Shown piece by piece: positions 5,782-12,849 of a stretch of DNA of 64,000 bases. The stretch covers positions 1-64,000 of the forward strand of contig SFFW01000003.1 of NCBI GenBank assembly GCA_004556755.1. Reading direction: 5' to 3'. Both the position numbers and the translations under genes were made by a program. Every line of letters starts with the position of its first letter. Positions within the stretch are counted from its first letter, which is position 1. Origin of the DNA: Clostridiales bacterium. GTDB taxonomy: Bacteria > Bacillota > Clostridia > Oscillospirales > Oscillospiraceae. Under the pieces are notes generated by a model. The model saw nothing but the letters and a program-made list of their open reading frames with translations. It had not been told where the DNA came from and did not search any database.

Positions 5782-7251
5782 ATGAAAGCAAAAAAACTGA
5801 TTTCGATCCTTTTGTGCATACTGCTTGTATCGGCGCTTACCGTTCCTGCGTTTGCGGCAGACTTCACCGATACGGAGGGTCACTGGGCGGAGCACCAGAT
5901 AGATCTGGTGGCGGAGGCCGGCATCGTCGGCGGCTATGCCGACGGCAGCTTCAGACCGAACAACAACATCACGAGAGAGCAGTTTGCAAAGGTCGTCGCA
6001 AACTTTATGGGCTACACCGAAAAGGGCGACGTCAGCGTATTTCCCGATGTCGATCCTGAAGGAGTTTTAACGCCCTATGTTGCTTTGTGCGTAAAGGCGG
6101 GCGTTCTCGGTGGCTATTCAGACGGCACGATGCGTCCCAAGCAGCCTATCACCCGTGAGCAGGCGGCCGCTATGCTGTGCAGAGCATTTAGACTCCACAC
6201 CGACGGACTTTCCACGAGCTTTAAGGACAAGGCAAACATAACCCCCAAGCTCGACTGCGAGGTCGCAGCGCTTGAGCTTACGGGACTTATCCTCGGCTAC
6301 CCCGACGGCAGCTTCAGACCCAAGGACAACCTCACGAGAGCGCAGATGATGGTCATCATCAGCAGGCTCCTCGTTGACGCAGACGGCAACTTTGCCACGG
6401 TGCAGATCATAAACAACAACGGCACCGAGGACGTTACCGTGAACATGATCGCATACAACGATTACTCCATGCGGCTGAACGTTCCCGACAAGAAGGTCAG
6501 CGCTGACAAGTTCCTCGTCAAGACGAATATTGAGGCGATCCCCGGAATGGAGAATCTGGGCGGTATCCTCGGCAATATCTTAAAGGGACTCCTCGGTGAA
6601 AGGGAGACCGAAATAGACACGGGCATGACCGGCGAGTACGACATCAAGGAGCTTGCCTACAACGCATTCCGCTTCAACTTCGGCACCGTCCGCCTCGACG
6701 TCAACGGCAAGCAGTGCATCTACAACATCTACAGCAACGTCCTTAACGACGGCAGCGTGGATGTGCTTGCGACCCCGACCAGCAGCGCCGCAGCCGCACT
6801 TGCCGCAGCGCAGTTTACGAATCTGAACAACATCAGCTTTGACTTCATGACAAAGGGCAGCGCCGTCACTCTCGCAAACGGCTCCTACCTTCAGATAGGC
6901 ACCGAGAGACTGTGCTTTAAGGACGATTACAGCGGTAACCTCGTGATAAACGACACAACTACCCCCGATGCGGCGAAAGCGGCTCTCACCATAAAGACCG
7001 GCTGCACCGAGACCGATCAGGCGACCGTTTTCATCAAGGCGGGTACCTCCGTCACGACCGACAAGGGTACGGTAGTTCTCAAGAAGGACATCACTGTGAC
7101 CGTGAACGGCATCCTCGGCGACTATGACGGTACGCTCTCCGAGATCGTCAACGCCGACACCGCAGACTTCTATAAGTATGTAGCCTTTGCAAACGAGCTT
7201 ATGAACGTCTACAACGGCTCCCTTCTGTACGTCAAGGTGACGATGGCATAA
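5782..7251 (+). CDS. Secreted S-layer-homology (SLH) domain protein
   Basis: 489 residues. The signal peptide is MKAKKLISILLCILLVSALT with likely cleavage after AFA (residue 25-26). Three SLH repeats follow at about residues 28-75, 88-135 and 147-195, each with the G-YxDG-xxRP/K-xxxTRxQ pattern (GGYADGSFRPNNNITREQ, GGYSDGTMRPKQPITREQ, LGYPDGSFRPKDNLTRAQ). SLH domains hold proteins to secondary cell-wall polymers of Gram-positive bacteria. The C-terminal 290 residues are polar and acidic with no domain I recognise; a hydrophobic GGILGNILKGLLG segment lies near residue 255. Start ATG 5782 follows AAAGGAGCT. It is monocistronic, with its own promoter and terminator. Confidence 0.9.
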   Translation: MKAKKLISILLCILLVSALTVPAFAADFTDTEGHWAEHQIDLVAEAGIVGGYADGSFRPNNNITREQFAKVVANFMGYTEKGDVSVFPDVDPEGVLTPYVALCVKAGVLGGYSDGTMRPKQPITREQAAAMLCRAFRLHTDGLSTSFKDKANITPKLDCEVAALELTGLILGYPDGSFRPKDNLTRAQMMVIISRLLVDADGNFATVQIINNNGTEDVTVNMIAYNDYSMRLNVPDKKVSADKFLVKTNIEAIPGMENLGGILGNILKGLLGERETEIDTGMTGEYDIKELAYNAFRFNFGTVRLDVNGKQCIYNIYSNVLNDGSVDVLATPTSSAAAALAAAQFTNLNNISFDFMTKGSAVTLANGSYLQIGTERLCFKDDYSGNLVINDTTTPDAAKAALTIKTGCTETDQATVFIKAGTSVTTDKGTVVLKKDITVTVNGILGDYDGTLSEIVNADTADFYKYVAFANELMNVYNGSLLYVKVTMA

Positions 7252-7260
7252 AACAGATAA

Positions 7261-7295
7261 AAAAGTAAGCACCAGTGTGGTGCTTACTTTTTTTA
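7261..7295 (+). terminator. Rho-independent terminator of the SLH gene
   Basis: AGTAAGCACCA-GTG-TGGTGCTTACT (7264-7288) followed by seven T. Confidence 0.9.
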
Positions 7296-7365
7296 TGTAC
7301 GCAATTTACAAGCGGCTGAAGCTGTGTTAAAATATAATGTGATTGTTGTTTTGATCGGTGAGCCT

Positions 7366-8433
7366 ATGCTGGATAAACTGAAAACAATTGAAAACAGATA
7401 CCTCGAAACCGAGAGCCGTATGGCGAGCGGAGAGCTTTTTACGTCCCCCTCGGCGTATACCGCCGCAGCGAAGGAGCTTAAAGAGCTTGAGCCGACGGTT
7501 GCGGCGTACCGTGACTACAAGCGTGCGCTTGAGAGTATGGCGGAGGCGGAAAAGCTCCTGTCCGATCCCGACCTCGGCGAGCTTGCACGGGAGGAGTATC
7601 AAAGTGCAAAAGCCGAGGCATCCGAGCTTGAGGAAAGGCTTCGGATAATGCTTTTGCCCAAGGACCCGGACGCCGACAAGAACGTCATAATGGAGATTCG
7701 TGGCGGCGTCGGCGGAGAGGAAAGCGCCCTGTTTGCGCACGACCTTTTCAGAATGTACTCGATGTATGCGGAAAAGTGCGGCTGGAAAACGGAGATCGTC
7801 AACATAAACGAGACCGAGCTTGGCGGCATCAAGGAGATTGCATTCATGGTGGAGGGGACGGGCGCATACTCAAGACTCAGATTCGAAGCGGGGGTACACC
7901 GTGTGCAGCGTGTGCCGGAGACGGAGTCCGGCGGCAGGATACACACCTCAGCGGCGACCGTGGCGGTGCTTCCGGAGGCGGACGAGCTGGACTTTAAGCT
8001 TGATCCCTCCGACCTGCGGATAGATACCTTCCGTGCCTCCGGCGCCGGAGGTCAGCACGTCAACCGAACCGAAAGTGCGATACGGATAACGCACATACCG
8101 ACGGGGACGGTCGTTGAATGTCAGGACGAACGCAGCCAGTACAAAAACAAGGACAGGGCAATGAGCATACTGCGCTCGAAGCTGCTCGAAGCGGAGCGGG
8201 AGCGGCGTGACTCGGAGATCGCAGCGGAGCGCCGCAGTCAGGTGCGCTCCGGCGACAGGAGCGACAAGGTGCGCACATATAACTTCCCACAGAGCCGAGT
8301 GACGGATCACAGACTCACCGGGGACAGGCGCAACTTCAACATTGCGTCCGTCATAAACGGCGACCTTGACCCGATAATCGACGCACTCATCTTAGAGGAG
8401 CAGGCGGAAAAGCTTAAAAATCGTGGTGAATGA
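7366..8433 (+). CDS. prfA: Peptide chain release factor 1
   Basis: 355 residues, the normal RF1 length. It recognises UAA and UAG in the ribosomal A site and triggers hydrolysis of the finished peptide. The catalytic GGQ motif is at residues 228-230 (ASGAGGQHVNRTESAIRITH). The codon-recognition loop reads RVPETESGGRIHTS, the PxT type of RF1 rather than the SPF type of RF2. ATG 7366 is preferred over an in-frame upstream start at 7324, which would place a TATAAT box (7333-7338) inside the coding region. The Shine-Dalgarno is weak (GGTGAG). The next gene starts 1 base after the stop, indicating an operon with the TsaC-CoaE fusion. Confidence 0.95.
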   Translation: MLDKLKTIENRYLETESRMASGELFTSPSAYTAAAKELKELEPTVAAYRDYKRALESMAEAEKLLSDPDLGELAREEYQSAKAEASELEERLRIMLLPKDPDADKNVIMEIRGGVGGEESALFAHDLFRMYSMYAEKCGWKTEIVNINETELGGIKEIAFMVEGTGAYSRLRFEAGVHRVQRVPETESGGRIHTSAATVAVLPEADELDFKLDPSDLRIDTFRASGAGGQHVNRTESAIRITHIPTGTVVECQDERSQYKNKDRAMSILRSKLLEAERERRDSEIAAERRSQVRSGDRSDKVRTYNFPQSRVTDHRLTGDRRNFNIASVINGDLDPIIDALILEEQAEKLKNRGE

Positions 8434-8434
8434 C

Positions 8435-9643
8435 ATGAAAACACAGCTTATAAAAGACGATATTGCAGCGGCGGCAAAGCTCATAAAGGCCGGAGAGCTT
8501 GTTGCGGTCCCGACCGAGACCGTGTACGGGCTTGCGGGAAACGGGATGTCCGAGGCTGCCGTCGAGAAGATATACGAGGTGAAGGGCAGACCGGCGATAA
8601 AGCCGCTGGCGCTCATGGTGCATGACCCTTCGGCGATGAAAAAGTATTGCGAGGACGTGCCTCCGCAGGCACTGAGCCTTGCAAAAAGGTTCTGGCCGGG
8701 ACCTCTGAGCATCGTTTTGAAGGCAAAGCAGAGCGTGCCTGAGATCGTGCGTGCGGGAGGGAAGACGGTGTCTCTCCGATGCCCCGACCATCCGCTGACG
8801 CTTGAGCTTATAAAGAGGGCGGGACTGCCGCTTGCGGCGCCGTCGGCAAACCCGTCGGGAAAGGAAAGTCCAAAAAACGCAGAGAGCGTGCAGAACTACT
8901 TCGACGGCAAGATAGCGGCCGTCATAGACGGCGGCGAGTGCGGCATCGGCACGGAGTCGACGATTATCGACATGAGCGCAGCGCCGTACAAAATACTGCG
9001 CAGGGGTGCACTTTCGGAGGAGAGCATCGCACAGGCACTGTCCGACGAGCTGACGGTTTTCGGAATCACGGGCGGCACCGGCTGCGGCAAGACGACTGTT
9101 TTGGGTGAGCTTAAAAAGCTCGGCGCTTACGTCATCGACTGCGACGAGCTGTACCACGAGATGCTGAGCTACGACGAGGCGCTGCTTTCCGACATAAACC
9201 GCTGCTTCCCCGGCACGGTGAACGACGGTGTGCTTGACAGAAAGCACCTCGGAGCCTACGTTTTCTCGAACGCCGAAGCGCTTGAGGACTTAAATGCCAT
9301 CACGCATCGGCACATTCAGGCGGAGGTAGATAAGCGCCTGCGCACCTGCGCAATGCGTGGGGTGAGACTTGCTGCGATCGACGCAATAGCACTCATAGAG
9401 AGCGGACTTTCCGACCGCTGCAAGACGGTCATCGGCGTCACCGCCGACACCACTGTGAGAATGAACCGCATAATGAAGCGGGACGGCATTGACGCTCAGT
9501 ATGCGATGATGCGCATAAACGCCCAGCAGCCGAATGCATATTTTGAACAGCACTGCGATCATATAATCAAAAACGACGGTACAGAGGCGGAGCTTATCGA
9601 GAAATTCAGAAATCTATATAAGGAAGTAATAAAAAATGGATGA
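8435..9643 (+). CDS. tsaC-coaE: Fused threonylcarbamoyl-AMP synthase and dephospho-CoA kinase
   Basis: 402 residues holding two enzymes. Residues 1 to about 205 are a TsaC/YrdC/Sua5 domain (VPTETVYGLAGNG, VKGRPAIKPLAL, RFWPGPLSIVL, APSANPSG, GTESTIIDM), which makes threonylcarbamoyl-AMP for the t6A base at tRNA position 37. From about residue 208 a dephospho-CoA kinase follows: P-loop GGTGCGKT at 213-220, VIDCDELYHEM, and near the end RMNRIMKRDG and INAQQ. It phosphorylates dephospho-CoA in the last step of coenzyme A synthesis. No stop or frameshift lies at the junction. ATG 8435 has GGTGA just upstream and sits 1 base after prfA; the GTG at 8423 is an alternative. The next gene overlaps by 8 bases. 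Confidence 0.93.
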   Translation: MKTQLIKDDIAAAAKLIKAGELVAVPTETVYGLAGNGMSEAAVEKIYEVKGRPAIKPLALMVHDPSAMKKYCEDVPPQALSLAKRFWPGPLSIVLKAKQSVPEIVRAGGKTVSLRCPDHPLTLELIKRAGLPLAAPSANPSGKESPKNAESVQNYFDGKIAAVIDGGECGIGTESTIIDMSAAPYKILRRGALSEESIAQALSDELTVFGITGGTGCGKTTVLGELKKLGAYVIDCDELYHEMLSYDEALLSDINRCFPGTVNDGVLDRKHLGAYVFSNAEALEDLNAITHRHIQAEVDKRLRTCAMRGVRLAAIDAIALIESGLSDRCKTVIGVTADTTVRMNRIMKRDGIDAQYAMMRINAQQPNAYFEQHCDHIIKNDGTEAELIEKFRNLYKEVIKNG

Positions 9644-11024
9644 AATCAAAAAGGAACTTTTCTACGAGCAGAAGAACGGCTATGACCTCATCGGCACCGA
9701 CGAGCGCATTAAGATGGAAAATTACAGCGCAGCTTATATGAGCTATCTTAACGACGCACGCACCGAGCGTGAGGCGGTGAAGCTGGCAATAGAGCTTGCC
9801 GAGGCAAAGGGCTTTAAGGAGTACAAGGTCGGCTCCGAGCTCAAGCCCGGCGACAGGATCTATCGCAACAACCGGGGCAAGGCGCTCATGCTTGCCGTGA
9901 TCGGTGAAAAATGCCTCTGCGAGGGTGCGGTCATCGCCGGAGCGCACGTCGATGCGCCCCGCATAGACCTAAAGCAGAAGCCGCTTTATGAAACGGACGA
10001 GCTTGCGTACTTCAAGACCCACTACTACGGCGGTATAAAGAAGTACCAGTGGGTCACCATTCCTCTTGAGCTGCACGGTGTCGTGGCGCTCAAAAACGGG
10101 GAGCTTGTCGATATCGCTATCGGACGTGATGCGGACGATCCGCAGTTTGTCATAACCGACCTCCTGCCGCACCTTGCGAAGGATCAGGTCTCCAAGACCA
10201 TGGCTGAGGGCATCACCGGCGAGGGACTCAACATCCTCATCGGCAGCGCACCTTACGCAGGTGAGGGCAGTGACAGAGTAAAGCTGGCGGTCATGAGCAT
10301 TCTGAACGACCGCTACGGTATCTGCGAGGAAGACTTCCTTTCAGCAGAGCTGACCGCAGTTCCGGCCTTTGACGTCAGAGAGATCGGTCTTGACCGTTCG
10401 CTCATCGGCGGCTACGGACATGACGACAGGGTGTGCGCCTTTGCGGAGCTTCAGGCGATGTTCGACATGGACGAGGTTCCCTCCAAGACCTGCGTCTGCC
10501 TGCTTGCGGACAAGGAGGAGATCGGCTCCATGGGCGTCAGCGGTATGCAGAGCCAAGCGTTCGAGTGCTTTATGGAGGACCTTTGCGAGCAGCAGGGCGC
10601 AAGCCTCAGACGCTGCTTTGAAAACAGCTTCTGCATCTCGGCGGACGTGAACAACGCCTTTGACCCCAACTTCCCGGAGGTCTCCGAGAAGCGCAACGAG
10701 GCAAAGCTCAACTACGGCGTCGGCATCTGCAAATTCACGGGCGCAAGGGGCAAGTCCGGTACGAGCGACGCATCGGCCGAGGTCGTTGCGCACCTGCGCC
10801 GCATCTTTGCGGACAACTCCGTCGTGTGGCAGATGTGCGAACTCGGCAAGGTCGATCAGGGCGGCGGCGGAACGATAGCGCAGTACATGGCAAACCGCAA
10901 TATCGACACCATCGACGCAGGCGTACCCGTTCTGAGTATGCACGCACCGTTTGAGGTAGTCTCGAAGTTTGACTGCTACATGACCTACAAGGCGGTCCTC
11001 TCCGCATACAACGAAAAGTATTAA
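9636..11024 (+). CDS. M18-family aminopeptidase
   Basis: 462 residues. This is a zinc-dependent cytosolic aminopeptidase of family M18 (aspartyl aminopeptidase/aminopeptidase I type), which removes N-terminal residues from peptides. Expected metal-site segments are all present: AGAHVDAPR (about residues 106-114), GGYGHDDRV (about 256-264), DKEEIGSMG (about 290-298), SADVNNAFDP (about 333-342) and LSMHAPFE (about 433-440). Its ATG overlaps the end of the tsaC-coaE fusion by 8 bases, so it is co-translated. A perfect hairpin follows the stop and reaches into the ribosome binding site of tepA. Confidence 0.93.
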   Translation: MDEIKKELFYEQKNGYDLIGTDERIKMENYSAAYMSYLNDARTEREAVKLAIELAEAKGFKEYKVGSELKPGDRIYRNNRGKALMLAVIGEKCLCEGAVIAGAHVDAPRIDLKQKPLYETDELAYFKTHYYGGIKKYQWVTIPLELHGVVALKNGELVDIAIGRDADDPQFVITDLLPHLAKDQVSKTMAEGITGEGLNILIGSAPYAGEGSDRVKLAVMSILNDRYGICEEDFLSAELTAVPAFDVREIGLDRSLIGGYGHDDRVCAFAELQAMFDMDEVPSKTCVCLLADKEEIGSMGVSGMQSQAFECFMEDLCEQQGASLRRCFENSFCISADVNNAFDPNFPEVSEKRNEAKLNYGVGICKFTGARGKSGTSDASAEVVAHLRRIFADNSVVWQMCELGKVDQGGGGTIAQYMANRNIDTIDAGVPVLSMHAPFEVVSKFDCYMTYKAVLSAYNEKY

Positions 11025-11031
11025 ATGACTA

Positions 11032-11073
11032 AAATCACCTCAAAGCAGGAAAAATGGCTTTGAGGTGATTTCT
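11032..11073 (+). promoter_or_regulatory. Hairpin that buries the tepA ribosome binding site (also terminator-like)
   Basis: AAATCACCTCAAAGC (11032-11046) is perfectly complementary to GCTTTGAGGTGATTT (11057-11071), giving a 15-bp stem with a 10-base loop. The 3' arm contains GAGGTGAT (11062-11069), the Shine-Dalgarno of tepA, whose TTG start is at 11074. Followed by TCTTT it can also act as a weak terminator for the aminopeptidase gene. Inference: tepA translation or transcription is controlled by opening of this stem. Confidence 0.7.
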
Positions 11074-11721
11074 TTGGACGAAGTAAACGAGATAAAGGAG
11101 CTTGGCACGTCGGCAAAGGCTACGATACAGTGCCTGACGATAGTGGGGCAGATCGAGGGGCATCAGATCCTGCCCGACGACACGAAAACGACCAAATACG
11201 AACACGTTATGCCGCTTTTGGCGGCGGTGGAGGAAGCGCCGGAGATAAAGGGACTGCTCATACTGCTCAACACCGTCGGCGGCGACGTGGAGGCGGGACT
11301 CGGAATTGCTGAGCTTATAGCGGGCATGAAGAAGCCGACGGCGTCGCTCGTCCTCGGCGGCGGCCACTCGATCGGCGTACCGCTTGCGGTCGCAGCCGAC
11401 ATGAGCTTCATTGCACCGTCGGCGGCGATGACGATACACCCGGTGAGGCTGAACGGCGTCGTTATCGGCGTTCCGCAGACCTACAACTATTTTGCGAGGA
11501 TACAGGAGCGCATAGTGTCCTTCGTGACGGGACATTCGCATATAAGCCGTGAGAAGTACACGGAGCTGATGATGACCACGGACGAGATCGCAAACGACGT
11601 GGGCAGCGTCATCCACGGGGACGAGGCGGTATCCTTCGGACTTATCGACCGCATCGGAACGCTGTCCGACGCACTGAACTATCTTCACGGCAAAACGGAG
11701 GAGACTGTCAAAGAACAGTAA
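11074..11721 (+). CDS. tepA: TepA-type ClpP-like serine protease
   Basis: 215 residues from TTG 11074; a GTG at 11065 in the same frame would overlap the Shine-Dalgarno. It is a ClpP-fold cytosolic serine peptidase of the TepA/YmfB type, linked in Bacillus subtilis to protein translocation and spore-related processes. Visible motifs are LLILLNTVGGDVEAGLGIAE, then GGGHSIGVPLAVAAD with the nucleophilic serine, then MTIHPVRLNGV with the catalytic histidine. It lacks the ClpX/ClpA-docking features of housekeeping ClpP as far as can be judged. Its ribosome binding site is inside a perfect hairpin. A structured 270-base gap separates it from uppP. Confidence 0.88.
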   Translation: MDEVNEIKELGTSAKATIQCLTIVGQIEGHQILPDDTKTTKYEHVMPLLAAVEEAPEIKGLLILLNTVGGDVEAGLGIAELIAGMKKPTASLVLGGGHSIGVPLAVAADMSFIAPSAAMTIHPVRLNGVVIGVPQTYNYFARIQERIVSFVTGHSHISREKYTELMMTTDEIANDVGSVIHGDEAVSFGLIDRIGTLSDALNYLHGKTEETVKEQ

Positions 11722-11812
11722 TAAGCAGACGCAACAGCGCAAAATCTAATGCGCAGCAGGGGGAGTGTGAGGGGGTAGCGAAGAGGCGGTGCGTTTGACG
11801 AGCATAGCGAGA

Positions 11813-11920
11813 TTTTTTGTGAAAACACCTTTTCACAAAAAATGTGGCGTGTTTTGCAGGTGTCAAAAAATCAAACTTTTTTGACACGCTGACACGTCCT
11901 GAAAACGGAGTTTTCGGGAC
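11813..11920. repeat. Three consecutive intergenic hairpins
   Basis: Between tepA and uppP three long inverted repeats stand in a row. H1 is 11813-11842 (13-bp stem, loop CACC). H2 is 11860-11887 (11-bp stem, 6-base loop). H3 is 11896-11920 (11-bp stem with one G-T pair, loop GGA). Each has A/T-rich stem parts, so H1 and H2 look like terminators on both strands. The rest of the gap (11722-11812) holds no ORF I can support. It may be a stacked terminator or the scar of a small repeat element. Confidence 0.7.
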
Positions 11921-11949
11921 TTGTACTTTTTGGTGCGTTGTGGTACAAT
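11921..11949 (+). promoter_or_regulatory. Promoter of uppP
   Basis: TTGTAC (11921-11926), a 17-base spacer and TACAAT (11944-11949), directly after hairpin H3 and 48 bases before the uppP start. Confidence 0.7.
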
Positions 11950-11997
11950 AAATCTCATTCTGTTGAACAGTTTGATTTGAGAAAGGAGATATTGCCC

Positions 11998-12834
11998 TTG
12001 TCGGTGCTGGAAGCTATAATACAGGGCTTTGTCGGGGGAGCGGGTGAGTTCCTGCCGATTTCCGGTTCAGGACATCTGTCCGTGCTGCGGGATCTTTTCA
12101 ATATGCCCGGCGGCGAGGGGCATATGCTCCTTGACGCAATGATACATATAGGCGCAGTCTTGGCGCTTCTCTTCATGTACTGGAGCGATGTGAAGCTCAT
12201 GCTGGGCGAGACCTCCGACCTGCTGCACGGCAGAGCTGCGGATAAGCGCTCTGCGGGAAAACGCTCCGGCTCAGGCGTCAGGCTCCTGCTGCTGATACTC
12301 ACGGCGACGCTGCCTCTTGCCCTTGCGCTGCCGATGGAGTCGTACGTCCTCCTGCTCACGAAGGAAGCGGCGTTCGTCGGCTTTGCGATAGTCCTCACGG
12401 GCTGCATCCTTGCCGTGTACCCGAAGTTTACGGCGCAGGGCAAAAACGGCGACAACCTGCTGTTTAAGGATGCGCTCATCATCGGACTTTGCCAGCTCGT
12501 CTCGGTGCTTCCGGGAATTTCGAGAGTCGCCGCAGTCATGACTGCGAGCGCCTCCGTCGGCTCAGAGCGCAGCTTTTCCGTAAAGTTTGCGATGCTCTCC
12601 GGCATCCCCGTGCTGCTCGGCGCCGCAATTTACGAGATAGTTATCGCCGCCTCTGCGGGCATTGACCCCGCCTGCATTCCGGCTTACATATTGGGAATGG
12701 TGTTTTCCATGATCGCAGGGGTCTTTTCGATAAGCACGATGAAGCTTTTGAGCAAAAAGAGCGGCTTCGGCGGCATTGCGTACTACTGCCTTATTGTCGG
12801 CGTGCTTACCGTGATACTTTCCATGATATTCTGA
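11998..12834 (+). CDS. uppP: Undecaprenyl-diphosphate phosphatase
   Basis: 278 residues, about eight membrane segments. It removes a phosphate from undecaprenyl diphosphate so the lipid carrier can be reused in peptidoglycan synthesis, and it confers bacitracin tolerance. The first motif, GEFLPISGSGHLSVL (about residues 17-31), keeps the E, P and H of the family pattern although SSTGH has become SGSGH. The second, PGISRVAAVMTAS, keeps PGxSR but not the following S-G-x-T-I. TTG 11998 is chosen because AGGAG lies 9 bases upstream; the TTG at 11992 is too close. FtsK follows after 15 bases. Confidence 0.88.
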   Translation: MSVLEAIIQGFVGGAGEFLPISGSGHLSVLRDLFNMPGGEGHMLLDAMIHIGAVLALLFMYWSDVKLMLGETSDLLHGRAADKRSAGKRSGSGVRLLLLILTATLPLALALPMESYVLLLTKEAAFVGFAIVLTGCILAVYPKFTAQGKNGDNLLFKDALIIGLCQLVSVLPGISRVAAVMTASASVGSERSFSVKFAMLSGIPVLLGAAIYEIVIAASAGIDPACIPAYILGMVFSMIAGVFSISTMKLLSKKSGFGGIAYYCLIVGVLTVILSMIF

Positions 12835-12849
12835 TAACGGGTGAATAAT

